Below, in pieces: positions 33,737 to 42,766 of a stretch of DNA of 64,000 nt. The notes under the pieces were generated by a model that had not been told where the DNA came from, searched no databases, and saw only the letters and a program-made list of their open reading frames with translations. The DNA is from JAICMB01 sp963802915 (GTDB lineage Bacteria > Acidobacteriota > Terriglobia > Bryobacterales > Bryobacteraceae). The translations under genes and the position numbers were made by a program. The stretch spans positions 1,054,001-1,118,000 of the forward strand of contig CAWDKQ010000008.1 of assembly GCA_963802915.1 (NCBI GenBank), in the 5' to 3' direction. Numbering within the stretch: position 1 is the first letter of the stretch; each line of letters begins with the position of its first letter.

Positions 33737-36700
33737 TTACCACTTCAGGCGCAGAGCGAACTGCAAGATGCGGGGATCGAATGCGGAGTTGATGACCATG
33801 AAGTTCGGACCGAGCGTGTTATTCGGGTTTTCGAGATTCGGGCGATTCAGAGCGTTGAACGCCTCGGCGCGAAATACAATCCCGATCCGCTCGACGGGAC
33901 GGAAGGTTTTTTCGAGCGATAAATCAAGACTTGCGAATCCCGGACCATAGAACATGTTGCGTCCGGTGTTACCAAAGGTGCCGAGCGCGTTGGCCGTGAA
34001 GGCGGCCGGATTCAGATACTCGGCGACTTCGTCGCCACGGCTGCGGCTTCCACTGATGTATGGGTCGGAAATCAAACTCGCTCGATCCGATCCGACTCCG
34101 GACATAGAGTTGTCCACGCCGCTGTAGACCGAGAAAGGCTCGCCGCTTCGCATGGTAGCGATACCGGAGAACTGCCAGCCAGAGATCAGTGTTTTGGCGA
34201 ATCTGTTGGCTGGCCGGAGCGGGACGTCCCACAGTCCGGATATGGTGGCCACTTGCGGCTGATTGAAGTCCGACACACCACGGTCAAAGGCCCGATTGAA
34301 TGGGTCGGTAACCGTTTGTCCCGTCTGCTTGTTGTAAGAACTAGTGTCGATGGACTTTGCGAACGTGTAATTTCCCAATAATGTGAACCCTTGGAGAAAG
34401 CGGCGTTCCACGGTGAGTTGGAAAGCGTTGTAACTGGAGTTATCGCCAGGCTCCACCAAAGTCATTTGGCCAAAGTTGGGGTAGAAGGGACGGCGCTCGT
34501 CAGTATTCGAGGTGGTGGCACCCAGCGAGTAGACCGCGGCGTTGCCTTCTCGCAGACTGGCAAGGTGCGTTCCTTTGGACCCGGCATAGGCGGTGCGAAT
34601 GACAAACTGCCCGGGGAGTTTGCGCTCCAATGTCAGATTCCAGCTTTGTAACTGAGCGTTCTTCAGGCCAGTGGTGTACATGTAAGCGACGTCGGGTAAA
34701 ACGAACTGGACATCTTTCGGAGGAGTTGTGCTGCCGGGGAAAGGATTGGTGGTGCCCGCGTAAGGAGTTGAAAGGCTGTTAGCATTATTTCCATTCACGA
34801 TATCCACGGTTCCGAACGGCGCCTGGTCCGCTTGCGCATTTGTGGAAATTGTATTGGGACGATCGTAGTAGATGCCGTAGCCTCCGCGGATCGCGGTAGT
34901 ACCGTCTCCGAAGACATCCAATCCGAAGCCGACTCGAGGACCCAGATCCGCCCATGCCTTTTTGTAGTTGCCTGATGGAACTCCCGGATCGCCGGCGTAC
35001 AAGATTCCGGGAGGCGCATTGGTATAGCGTTGCGACTGCTCACCGGGATAATAGGAGGCAAGCTTGCCATACAGGTCGGTGTAGGGGAAGAACGGATCCC
35101 AGCGCAGGCCGAGATCAAGAGTAAGTCGCGGCGTGATACGGTAAGTATCCTGGATGAACGCGGAGAAGATAGTGAATCTTGTGTTCTTGTACTCTCCGAC
35201 ACCCTGTTCCAGAGAATAGAACTTACCAATCATGAAGTCGGCGAGAGCATCCGTTGTAAACGGCGCAGCGCTGTCGAAGGTGAAGTAACCGTTAGTACGG
35301 TAGTCATTGTTGATGTCTCCTTCTCCGCGTCCGTACTCCGCACCCATACTGATGGAGTGTTTGCCGAGGGTCCAGCGCAGAGTATCGTTGTATTGATACT
35401 CCTGGCGGAAGAATGAGTTGGTGTCTTGCGTGTCGAGCAGGAAGTATCCGTTCACCTGAAGATAAATCTCGGGGGTCTTATCGTTGTACATCTGGGAGCC
35501 GAGTCCGGCGACGCCCGCGGCAGGATAAATCGGCGCATTCAGGTTGTTCGTGCGATTGAAGGAGAACAGGGCCTGATTGACCAGGGTCGGACTAAACGTG
35601 TACGTGTCGGAACCGACCACAGTGGTGTTCCGCCAGACCGCTCCGGGCAGCGCGGAAAAATAGTCATCGGGCGCCAGGAAACCTTGCTGATTCGCTTTGG
35701 AGGTGAAGAAGCGCCCAGTAATGCGGTGCTTGGTGGAAATGTCATGGTCTATACGCACCAGGTACTGGTCGTCATCCAAGTTGTTCGGAAGAGCGAAGGA
35801 GATGCTGTCGGATCCGGGGGCGGGAGCGGGGATGCCTTTATTTAAGACAGCCTGGGTTATGGGACTGATCTCCGACGAGGGAATCTGGTTGTTCGGATAA
35901 GGGGCGCCATTGGAAAACGGGTCGTAGATGGGATGACCCAGGGCCGAAAAGTCTCCAACGCGTTGTTCGTTGGTGGGAACCACCTGCTGCACCTTGCTGG
36001 GCGCCTGACGCGTGCGGGTCCCCTGGTAGGAAAAGAAGAAGAACGTCTTGTCCTTGCCGTTGTAGAGCTTCGGAATCAGCACCGGACCGCCGAGCGTCGC
36101 ACCGAACTGATTTCTTTTTAGTCCATCACCCTGTTTGCCGATTCCATCGGCGGAAGGCGGTGCAAAAAAGTTGGCGGCGTTCAAGTCGGTGTTGCGGATA
36201 TACTCGAACGCGGAACCGTGAAGCGAGTTGGTGCCCGATTTCGTGACGGCATTGACGATGCCCCCGACGTTTCTTCCGAACTCAGCAGTGAACGTATTGG
36301 TCTGGACGCTGAATTCCTGGAGGGCATCGGGATCGGGCATGGGGTTGGGGGCATTGCTGTAATGATCGTTGTTCTGCGCGCCGTCGAGAATATAGTTCGT
36401 CGTGTTGGCGCGGCCGCCATTGACGGAAACGGGTGTCACACCCGGATACGTGGTACCCGATGTGACATTGGCGTTCTGGACATCCGGGGTCACACCGGCA
36501 ATCAACTGCATGAGTTGAACTGGATTGCGCCCATTTAAGGGCAGGTTTTCGATGCGTTGTTGATCGACCACGTTTTTCAAAGTGATCGAGTTGGTGTCGA
36601 CGGTTTCGGCGACTCCGGAGACGTCGACAGTTTGAGCGACGTCGCCGATTTGCAGAGTGATGTCGACGCGCACGGATTCATTGACCTGAACCCGCAGGCC

Positions 36701-36976
36701 TTTAGCGACGAATTTCTTGAATCCGGCCGGTTCAACCGAGAGTTGATATTCGCCGACCGGCAAACCGCGAACGAAGTAAGCGCCCGTCGCATCCGTTGAT
36801 GCGCGATACTCAGCGTTTGTACCTACGTTCATAACCGAAACCTGAATTCCGGGCGCGACCGCACCCTGCGGGTCTTTCACTACGCCATCGATCGAACCGG
36901 TCACGTCCGCGGCGAACGAGAGGGAGCAACAGCATATTGAGAGAAGGGTCAACCAGAACAACAGTCTTGAGCGCAT
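33737..36976 (-). CDS. Oar-like TonB-dependent receptor, 1079 residues
   Basis: A full-length Oar-like receptor. It has a signal peptide (about 1-22), a carboxypeptidase-regulatory domain (24-105: GSIDGVVKDPQGAVAPGIQV), and a plug with DTNSITLKNVVDQQRIENLP and NGGRANTTNYILDGAQN (about 110-250). A barrel of some 800 residues ends in ILQFALRLKW. It probably imports an oligosaccharide or glycan fragment. It is divergent from the PfkB kinase, and an IclR-type operator lies in the 216-base gap between them, so it is a likely member of the IclR regulon. A strong terminator follows the stop. Confidence 0.92.
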   Translation of the reverse strand: MRSRLLFWLTLLSICCCSLSFAADVTGSIDGVVKDPQGAVAPGIQVSVMNVGTNAEYRASTDATGAYFVRGLPVGEYQLSVEPAGFKKFVAKGLRVQVNESVRVDITLQIGDVAQTVDVSGVAETVDTNSITLKNVVDQQRIENLPLNGRNPVQLMQLIAGVTPDVQNANVTSGTTYPGVTPVSVNGGRANTTNYILDGAQNNDHYSNAPNPMPDPDALQEFSVQTNTFTAEFGRNVGGIVNAVTKSGTNSLHGSAFEYIRNTDLNAANFFAPPSADGIGKQGDGLKRNQFGATLGGPVLIPKLYNGKDKTFFFFSYQGTRTRQAPSKVQQVVPTNEQRVGDFSALGHPIYDPFSNGAPYPNNQIPSSEISPITQAVLNKGIPAPAPGSDSISFALPNNLDDDQYLVRIDHDISTKHRITGRFFTSKANQQGFLAPDDYFSALPGAVWRNTTVVGSDTYTFSPTLVNQALFSFNRTNNLNAPIYPAAGVAGLGSQMYNDKTPEIYLQVNGYFLLDTQDTNSFFRQEYQYNDTLRWTLGKHSISMGAEYGRGEGDINNDYRTNGYFTFDSAAPFTTDALADFMIGKFYSLEQGVGEYKNTRFTIFSAFIQDTYRITPRLTLDLGLRWDPFFPYTDLYGKLASYYPGEQSQRYTNAPPGILYAGDPGVPSGNYKKAWADLGPRVGFGLDVFGDGTTAIRGGYGIYYDRPNTISTNAQADQAPFGTVDIVNGNNANSLSTPYAGTTNPFPGSTTPPKDVQFVLPDVAYMYTTGLKNAQLQSWNLTLERKLPGQFVIRTAYAGSKGTHLASLREGNAAVYSLGATTSNTDERRPFYPNFGQMTLVEPGDNSSYNAFQLTVERRFLQGFTLLGNYTFAKSIDTSSYNKQTGQTVTDPFNRAFDRGVSDFNQPQVATISGLWDVPLRPANRFAKTLISGWQFSGIATMRSGEPFSVYSGVDNSMSGVGSDRASLISDPYISGSRSRGDEVAEYLNPAAFTANALGTFGNTGRNMFYGPGFASLDLSLEKTFRPVERIGIVFRAEAFNALNRPNLENPNNTLGPNFMVINSAFDPRILQFALRLKW

Positions 36977-37060
36977 AAGCGAGAGTCCTTCGAGTTTTCG
37001 GAAGAGTGGAAATCTTGGATTTGCTTACTCTAACACAGAGGGCAAACACAATCAAGAAAA

Positions 37061-37087
37061 ATAAAACGGTGTTTCACATATGAAACG
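37061..37087. promoter_or_regulatory. Probable IclR-type operator (receptor/kinase gap)
   Basis: Two abutting inverted repeats: ATAAAACGGTGTTTCACAT, whose reverse complement shares the 14-base block AAACACCGTTTTAT with the site at 39721, and TTTCACATATGAAACG (37072-37087), which matches 39609-39624 at 14 of 16 bases. The arrangement resembles KdgR-type boxes (GAAAC/GTTTC). A TTGACG -35 box follows at 37093-37098. Confidence 0.65.
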
Positions 37088-37092
37088 GGAGC

Positions 37093-37122
37093 TTGACGGG
37101 ACCTTCCGAGATTCGCTAGACT
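37093..37122 (+). promoter_or_regulatory. Promoter of the PfkB kinase gene
   Basis: TTGACG (37093-37098), 18-base spacer, TAGACT (37117-37122). The operator ends 5 bases before the -35 box, the same geometry as before the aldolase gene. Confidence 0.5.
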
Positions 37123-37192
37123 CCCGAGCGTATACTCATCCCGATTGCCGGCCCAAGTTGTTTCTCTACGATGGATCCGGCGTGGAGCTTCG

Positions 37193-38113
37193 TTGAAGAT
37201 TCTTCTGGTAGGCGAGATCAATTTAGACCTGATTTTACAAGGTTATTCTACGTTTCCGGAGCCTGGCCGCGAGACGCTGGTTCAGGATTTCCTGATGACT
37301 CTGGGCAGTTCCTGCGCGATCACGGGCGCGGGACTGGCGCGTTTAGGCCATAGCGCGAGCTATCTCGGCAGGACCGGCGACGATCCCAGCGGACGTTTTT
37401 GCGTGGAGCGGATGGCCGCGCTGGGCCTGGACGTTTCAATGACAAAACTGCTTCCAGAGCTCAAGACGGGCGTGACGGTGGCCATTACATCGCGCGAAGA
37501 CCGCAGCTTGGTGAGTTATCTGGGAGCAACCACGGCGCTGAAGCCCGAGGATATCCCAGACGAGGTGTTCGCGGGGTTCGATCATCTTCACAGCTCCTCG
37601 TTTTTTTTGCAGAGCGGGTTGCATCCCGGTTTTGAGGATCTCTATCGAAGGGCAAAGGACCACGGGCTGACGACGTCCCTCGACCCGGCGTGCGATCCGG
37701 CCGATCAGTGGGATTCGGGGCTCCGAAGGGTGCTCGAATATGTCGACGTGTTTTTGCCGAACGAAGTCGAGCTGCGTGGAATCACGGGCGAGTCCGATCC
37801 GCTTACGGCTATCCGGGCGTTAGGTAACGGGAAGTCGCTCACCATCGCGAAACTCGGACCGCGCGGCGCGATGGCGGAGCAGGCCGGCGTATTGACTTGC
37901 GTGAGTGCGCCACACGTGGTTCCAATCGACCCGACTGGGGCCGGCGATTGTTTCAACGCGGGCTTTCTGCATGGCTGGCTGACGGGCCGTCCGATGGAGG
38001 AAGCGTTGCAGCTGGGAGTCGCGTGCGGTTCATATTCGACGCAAGCTTTGGGTGGAACGGGCGCGCAGGCTACGGAAGAGCAAGCGCTGGAATTTCTGCG
38101 GGCGAATACGTGA
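37193..38113 (+). CDS. PfkB-family sugar kinase
   Basis: A 306-residue kinase from TTG 37193 (LKILLVGEINLDLIL), chosen for GGAG 5 bases upstream. The family motifs are the N-terminal GEINLDLI, a Gly-rich LGSSCAITGAGLARLG, and the catalytic PIDPTGAGDCFNAGFLHGW near residue 250, with Asp as base. Members phosphorylate ribose, fructose, 2-keto-3-deoxygluconate and related sugars with ATP. The IclR neighbour, the DHDPS-family aldolase downstream and the shared operator favour a 2-keto-3-deoxy sugar acid as substrate, which is inference. It ends 4 bases from the convergent iclR stop. Confidence 0.9.
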   Translation: MKILLVGEINLDLILQGYSTFPEPGRETLVQDFLMTLGSSCAITGAGLARLGHSASYLGRTGDDPSGRFCVERMAALGLDVSMTKLLPELKTGVTVAITSREDRSLVSYLGATTALKPEDIPDEVFAGFDHLHSSSFFLQSGLHPGFEDLYRRAKDHGLTTSLDPACDPADQWDSGLRRVLEYVDVFLPNEVELRGITGESDPLTAIRALGNGKSLTIAKLGPRGAMAEQAGVLTCVSAPHVVPIDPTGAGDCFNAGFLHGWLTGRPMEEALQLGVACGSYSTQALGGTGAQATEEQALEFLRANT

Positions 38114-38117
38114 CGTC

Positions 38118-38912
38118 TTAACCGATGCGCAGTTCCTGACTGATCGCGCTGGCGGTTTCGCGGACGGCAGCCAAGAGCCTGTCCTGATTGGTGAATCTCA
38201 TCTTTGGCATGGAGATGCTGATGGCGGCAATGGCGAAGCCATCGTTGCTCAGGATCGGTGCGCTGACGCAACAGCCGCCAAGAGTAGATTCTTCAAGATC
38301 GGTCGCGTACCCGCGTGCCCGGACGAGTTCCAACTCTTTCTGAAAGGCGGCTTCGTCGACGATGGTATTGGGGGTGAAACGCACCAAGCTGAAAGCTCGG
38401 ATGAGCTTCTCGCCGCGTTCGGACGGTTGAAAAGCGGTGAGACATTTGCCGAGCGAACTGGCATGGGGAGGAATCAAAGAGCCGACGTTATTCCCCATTT
38501 GCACACGATGAACGCTGTCGATGACGGCGACCACCTCGATGTGGTTTTCAAAGAGGAAAGCGAGGCTGATGGTTTCGCGAAATTCCTGCCCGAGCTGTTT
38601 CATTAGCGGCCGCGCGATTTCGACGACGTGACTCACCATCTGGCTGGGCATGGTGGAAGCCGACGGAGTGAGCACGAAACGCTCTCCTTCGACGCGCTGC
38701 AGATAGCCGGCTATTTCGAGGGTCCGCAGGATGCGGAACACGGAACTTTTCGGCAGTTTCGCTTCGGCGGACGCTTCGCTCAAGGTCAGAGGACGGCGGC
38801 TCCGTTGAAAAATTTCGAGCACTCGCAAAGCATTGCCAATCGCCCGCGAGAAGTAGCGCTCGGTGGTACGCGGGGGCTTCGCGACCAGCTTGGGAGAAAG
38901 TTTAGTAGTCAT
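38118..38912 (-). CDS. IclR-family transcriptional regulator
   Basis: A 264-residue regulator from ATG 38912. The winged-helix domain is at about residues 25-85 (ALRVLEIFQRSRRPLTLSEA; LPKSSVFRILRTLEIAGYLQ). The effector domain has the typical SSLGKCLTAF, GYATDLEESTLGGCCVSAPI and AAISISMP segments. KdgR of the same family controls 2-keto-3-deoxygluconate use. Near-identical palindromes occur before the kinase/receptor pair and before the aldolase operon, so it probably binds both. The longer frame (to 38945) would overlap the divergent DUF1349 gene. Confidence 0.93.
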   Translation of the reverse strand: MTTKLSPKLVAKPPRTTERYFSRAIGNALRVLEIFQRSRRPLTLSEASAEAKLPKSSVFRILRTLEIAGYLQRVEGERFVLTPSASTMPSQMVSHVVEIARPLMKQLGQEFRETISLAFLFENHIEVVAVIDSVHRVQMGNNVGSLIPPHASSLGKCLTAFQPSERGEKLIRAFSLVRFTPNTIVDEAAFQKELELVRARGYATDLEESTLGGCCVSAPILSNDGFAIAAISISMPKMRFTNQDRLLAAVRETASAISQELRIG

Positions 38913-38943
38913 GGTCGAATGTGCGATGATAGCGGGCGACTCC

Positions 38944-39576
38944 ATGGAACATTTCTCGATCCACGAGACGTTTAAGGGAGAAAACCTCCATCCTGCTCTC
39001 GAATGGTTGAATCCGCCGTCTTCCTGGCGGATGGATGCAGTCCGGTCGCGACTGGTAGTGGAACCCGGCGGCGAAACGGACTTCTGGCAGCGTACCCATT
39101 ATGGATTCCGCGCCGACAACGGGCATTTCCTTTACGCCGAAATCGAGGGGGACCGCGAAATCAGCGCGAGGGTTCTCGCAACACCCGCCCATCAATACGA
39201 TCAGGCCGGATTGATGGTGCGTTCGAGCGAGGACTGCTGGCTGAAAACGTCGGTCGAGTACGAACCGGACGGGGCGAGTCAATTGGGCGTGGTGGTCACC
39301 AATCATGGATACTCGGATTGGTCTATGCAAGATTTCCTGGGGCAAAACGTTACTGATGCCGGTGCTCTTTCGTACAGTTTGCGGGTTCGCTGGGAAGGCG
39401 AGGACTTTCTGGTGGAATACGCAGCGGCTGAGAACGGACCCTGGCGTCCGATGCGAGTGGCTCATCTTTTCCGAAAATCCGGCGTTCCGTGGCGCTGCGG
39501 TCTTTACGCTTGCAGCCCTAAGGGAGCGGGTTTTCGGGCTGAATTCAGCGACTTCCGGATAGAGCCCGCGGAGTGA
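38944..39576 (+). CDS. DUF1349 family protein (concanavalin-like)
   Basis: A 210-residue protein from ATG 38944. The DUF1349 jelly-roll pattern is present: WLNPPSSWRMD, RLVVEPGGETDFWQRTHYG, the AHQYDQAGLMVRSSEDCWLK segment (quoted in part), then LGVVVTNHGYSDWS and LFRKSGVPWRCGLYACSP. It has no signal peptide, so it is probably cytoplasmic. Relatives are often annotated as regulators of kinases or beta-xylosidase-like, without firm biochemical proof. It is divergent from iclR with only 31 bases between starts and lies inside the sugar-acid locus, so a carbohydrate-linked role is likely. Confidence 0.85.
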   Translation: MEHFSIHETFKGENLHPALEWLNPPSSWRMDAVRSRLVVEPGGETDFWQRTHYGFRADNGHFLYAEIEGDREISARVLATPAHQYDQAGLMVRSSEDCWLKTSVEYEPDGASQLGVVVTNHGYSDWSMQDFLGQNVTDAGALSYSLRVRWEGEDFLVEYAAAENGPWRPMRVAHLFRKSGVPWRCGLYACSPKGAGFRAEFSDFRIEPAE

Positions 39577-39608
39577 CGCGCCGGAGGCGACGATCGTCGC
39601 CCCGGTTA

Positions 39609-39624
39609 TTTCGTATATGAAACG
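39609..39624. promoter_or_regulatory. IclR-type half-site repeat upstream of the aldolase operon
   Basis: TTTCGTATATGAAACG, matching TTTCACATATGAAACG at 37072-37087 with two differences. It lies about 100 bases before the operator at 39721 and could be an auxiliary site. Confidence 0.45.
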
Positions 39625-39720
39625 CCGCACCGTATCCCCAAATGTACCGCAACGCGCACACGGAATCCAAGTACTAGCTAAATGGGGGCGGAGTTCTATT
39701 TCGGTAAAGATTCAGTTTTG

Positions 39721-39775
39721 AATATAAAACACCGTTTTATATTTCCTTGACCGGCTATCGGGACTGTGATAGATT
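39721..39775 (+). promoter_or_regulatory. IclR-type operator and promoter of the aldolase operon
   Basis: A perfect inverted repeat with 10-base arms, AATATAAAAC and GTTTTATATT, around ACC (39721-39743). It is followed by TTGACC (39747-39752), a 17-base spacer and TAGATT (39770-39775). The block AAACACCGTTTTAT is shared, in reverse complement, with the site before the kinase gene. Confidence 0.7.
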
Positions 39776-39796
39776 AAGTCCTTCGTTGCCGATTCT

Positions 39797-40720
39797 ATGA
39801 ACTCTCCTCTTTCCGGCGTGTTTGCCGCTTTGGCAACCCCCATCGACGACCTAGGCCGCATCGATATAGCGACGTTTGAACGCATCGTAGACTTCACGCT
39901 CGATCGTGGAGTCGACGGTATTGTGCTGGGGGGCGGCACGGCGGAATATCCACATTTTTCGGTAGAGGATCGGGCGCGCTTGTCGGAACTGGCGGTGCGG
40001 CGAGCAAATGGACGGGGCACGGTGATCACGTGCGTCGGCACGTCGTCGATTCATTCCACATTACAATTGGCGCGATGCGCGCAGGATACGGGCAGCGATC
40101 TGCTGCTGGTGCCGATGCCGTTTTTTTTCCGCTACGAACAGCAGGACCTGACGGCTTTCGTCGAGGCTGTGTGCGGAGCCGTCACGATGCCGTGCCTGTT
40201 ATATAACCTGCCGTCGTTCACGAATTCGCTCGATGTATCCACGGCGGTCGAATTGATTGACGGAAATCCGAACGTTGTCGGTATCAAGGACAGCAGCGGA
40301 GATAAGGAGAGATTGAAGCCTCTGGCCGACGCGCGCGAAACGCGCAATTTCTCACTATTTGTCGGCGACGACAGCCTGCTGCTGGATGCTTTGACGGCGG
40401 GATGGGATGGCGTTGTTTCCGGTATCGCATGCTTCGTGCCGGAGTTGATCGCGGCAGTTTACAACAGTTATCGAAAAAACGATGAGCAGCGGGCACGCGC
40501 CTGCCAGGCGACCATCGACCAGGTAATCGAATACCTGGTGCGTCTCCCGATTCCGTGGGGCGTTCGGGTGGGCCTTGAAACGCGCGGCATTCCGAACGGA
40601 CCGATGCACGTTCCGCCGTCGCCACAGCGTCGCGTTCAGATGGACGAAATGGCGCAATTCCTGGCCTGCTTCGCCGCGCAAAACGATTTGCAATTGGGCG
40701 GTATTTGGCCCACATGTTAG
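39797..40720 (+). CDS. Dihydrodipicolinate synthase/N-acetylneuraminate lyase family aldolase
   Basis: A 307-residue TIM-barrel class I aldolase. The Schiff-base lysine is Lys164 (VVGIKDSSGD) and the catalytic tyrosine Tyr136 (CLLYNLPS), at the family's expected places. The usual G-T-T-G-E motif reads GGGTAEYP (45-52), so the glutamate is kept but the preceding Gly is Ala. It has no lysine-biosynthesis neighbours, so true DapA function is unlikely. With the kinase, IclR and KdsB-like genes around it, cleavage of a 2-keto-3-deoxy sugar acid to pyruvate and an aldehyde is the best inference. It is the first gene of the operon. Confidence 0.88.
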   Translation: MNSPLSGVFAALATPIDDLGRIDIATFERIVDFTLDRGVDGIVLGGGTAEYPHFSVEDRARLSELAVRRANGRGTVITCVGTSSIHSTLQLARCAQDTGSDLLLVPMPFFFRYEQQDLTAFVEAVCGAVTMPCLLYNLPSFTNSLDVSTAVELIDGNPNVVGIKDSSGDKERLKPLADARETRNFSLFVGDDSLLLDALTAGWDGVVSGIACFVPELIAAVYNSYRKNDEQRARACQATIDQVIEYLVRLPIPWGVRVGLETRGIPNGPMHVPPSPQRRVQMDEMAQFLACFAAQNDLQLGGIWPTC

Positions 40721-40755
40721 ACACACAGTCCCATACACACTTTGGAGGACAGTAG

Positions 40756-41496
40756 ATGAGAGTCATGGGGGTAATCCCCGCACGTTACGGTTCCACGCGG
40801 CTGGAAGGCAAGCCACTGGCCGACATCAACGGCAAGCCGATGATCCAACATGTTTATGAGGTCGCGTGTCAGGCGAAGACCCTGGACAGCGTGGTGGTAG
40901 CAACCGACGATGAGCGGGTTTGCGATGCCGTGAAGAGCTTTGGCGGCAAGGCCGTCATGACGAAGATGGAGCATTTCTCGGGCATGGATCGCGTGGCCGA
41001 AGTGGCTGAACTATCGGACGCGGATATTGTGGTTAATGTGCAGGGAGACGAGCCGCTTCTCGATCCGATCATGATCGACGAATGCGTGAACGCGCTCAAG
41101 GACAGGATAGACGGCGAAGTGTCGACAGTGATCAAGGCCGTGGGTGAAGAAAGCTTCGGCGATCCGTCAGTGGTGAAAGTAGTGCGCGACAACACCGGAC
41201 GGGCCCTCTATTTCTCGCGCTCGCTGCTGCCTTATCCACGGAATCGCACCGCCGACTTTCGCGTGTTCGAACATATCGGGCTTTACGCATACAGCAAAGA
41301 TTGCCTCGCGCGCCTGTCGCATCTTCCTCCTTCTTCGCTCGAACAGATCGAAGGACTGGAGCAGTTGCGGGCACTCGAGAACGGCATCTCGATTCAAGTG
41401 GTGGTGACGAAATCGGAGCGGGAACTCGTGTCGGTGGACACGCAACAGGATCTCGAAAAGGTACGCCATATTCTCGCCGGCAGGAACGGGTCATGA
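40756..41496 (+). CDS. KdsB-like cytidylyltransferase
   Basis: A 246-residue nucleotidyltransferase of normal KdsB length. The CTP loop is IPARYGSTRLEGKPL (7-21); further signatures are VVVATDDERV, HFSGMDRVAEV and NVQGDEPL (94-101). KdsB activates Kdo, an eight-carbon 2-keto-3-deoxy acid, as CMP-Kdo for lipopolysaccharide. Here it is set in a transporter-aldolase operon with no other lipopolysaccharide genes, so it may act on a different keto-acid or serve a second pathway. GGAGG stands 10 bases before the ATG, and the stop overlaps the next start (ATGA). I leave the symbol blank because its role may differ from housekeeping kdsB. Confidence 0.85.
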   Translation: MRVMGVIPARYGSTRLEGKPLADINGKPMIQHVYEVACQAKTLDSVVVATDDERVCDAVKSFGGKAVMTKMEHFSGMDRVAEVAELSDADIVVNVQGDEPLLDPIMIDECVNALKDRIDGEVSTVIKAVGEESFGDPSVVKVVRDNTGRALYFSRSLLPYPRNRTADFRVFEHIGLYAYSKDCLARLSHLPPSSLEQIEGLEQLRALENGISIQVVVTKSERELVSVDTQQDLEKVRHILAGRNGS

Positions 41497-42737
41497 AGCC
41501 GACGCCCTCCTTTATTGAAGAACTACGCAGTTCGCTTCCCGGGTCCACGCAGGCTCATCTCGACAATGCGATTCACGCTATGGTTCGCGCGAAGCAGCGG
41601 GGTGGACGCGTGGTTGTGGTTACGGGGAGCGGCCCGAATATCCACGAGGGCGTGACTACTCAGATCGCGGAACTGATTCGCAAGGGCTTGGTGGATGGCG
41701 TGATCACGAGCTCGGCGGTGATCGCGCACGAAATGGGCGGGACGCTCGATCGCGTGAAGCGCGTTCGAGTGAACGACGGCGCGGGTCTGCCGATTCCAGA
41801 AGAGTTGCTGCCGCGCGGGCGGGTTTTCGAAATCACCATGCTGCGGCCCAGCGAGCGCAGAGAGATCGAAAGCGAAATGCCCGAGGGCTGGGATCTCTAC
41901 GATGCGATGGAAGCTCGTCCGGGGAACCTGGTTATCAAGGCGGCGGGAAATATGGCGTGGCCGATGGGGCTGCGCACAGAGCGACTGGCGCGTGAGATTC
42001 GCGATGTCGCAAGCCAGCATGGCACGTCGCTCGAATATGTGGCGGGACTCGGGAGCGATGCGATGACGATGATCGGAGCGGGGGCGCGGAAGAACGTTCC
42101 GGTTCTGGTATCGATTCCACAACTGGTGGGCGGCGGAGCGGTGGGGCTTGCGATCGGCGATGCGATCTCGATATCCCGGCGCGCGAGGTTGATCTCCGAG
42201 ATGTTGGGCAGCGCGGATGTGATTATCGAATCGGCAATCGCGCTGTCGCAGGAAATTCACGACGGTCCGTTTGAGACTTATACGGGTCACGGCATCTGGG
42301 CGGCTTGGGATTATCTCGCGACGTATAGTCTCGAAGGAAAAACGCTGGTCCGAATCGATCTCGATTCCAACCTGGAGCGGGCGTGGGAGATGGAGCGGCA
42401 AGATTCGGAAATTCAGCAGGCCGTCAACCAGGGATTGCCCAAGACGAAACGCACCGGCATTCCGTTCCGGATGGAGATGTCGGGATTTGCACGGCTCGAA
42501 AGCAGTATTCCGGTGACGGCTGACATCGGCGTGGCATGGCCGATTATTGCGAGCGCGCTCGAAGAACAGCTCGGCGTTCCGCTCGATTTTGTCTCCGCTC
42601 CGCAGGAATCGGAACATGGGCGCGCGGTGCGCGAGTGGATCACTGAAGAGGTTGCGTATCTACATCGCGTTCCGATGTATGAAGAGTTGAGACGGCGCAC
42701 GAGTGGCGCGGCCGCGGAGACCGTAACGGCCGGATAA
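41493..42737 (+). CDS. Conserved protein of unknown function, 414 residues
   Basis: I do not recognise this family. It starts with ATG 41493, overlapping the KdsB-like stop by four bases. It is soluble and probably alpha/beta. Ordered motifs are VVVTGSGPNIHEG (41-53), VITSSAVIAHEMGG (70-83), VIKAAGNMAWPMGLRTERL (147-165), MIGAGARKNVPVLVSIPQL (193-211) then VGGGAVGLAIGDA, and HDGPFETYTGHG (256-267). The glycine-rich loops and the invariant-looking His, Asp and Glu suggest a cofactor- or nucleotide-binding enzyme. A faint likeness to deoxyhypusine-synthase-type Rossmann folds is possible but unproven. Its place suggests a reaction on the product or substrate of the cytidylyltransferase or aldolase. 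Confidence 0.8.
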   Translation: MKPTPSFIEELRSSLPGSTQAHLDNAIHAMVRAKQRGGRVVVVTGSGPNIHEGVTTQIAELIRKGLVDGVITSSAVIAHEMGGTLDRVKRVRVNDGAGLPIPEELLPRGRVFEITMLRPSERREIESEMPEGWDLYDAMEARPGNLVIKAAGNMAWPMGLRTERLAREIRDVASQHGTSLEYVAGLGSDAMTMIGAGARKNVPVLVSIPQLVGGGAVGLAIGDAISISRRARLISEMLGSADVIIESAIALSQEIHDGPFETYTGHGIWAAWDYLATYSLEGKTLVRIDLDSNLERAWEMERQDSEIQQAVNQGLPKTKRTGIPFRMEMSGFARLESSIPVTADIGVAWPIIASALEEQLGVPLDFVSAPQESEHGRAVREWITEEVAYLHRVPMYEELRRRTSGAAAETVTAG

Positions 42738-42766
42738 GATCGACCCTAGCAGGACAAAGGACGCGA

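Noticed and set aside
41301..41492. Upstream part of the frame of the 414-residue protein
   Set aside because: It overlaps the KdsB-like gene out of frame and is of shadow composition; ATG 41493 gives a four-base coupling.
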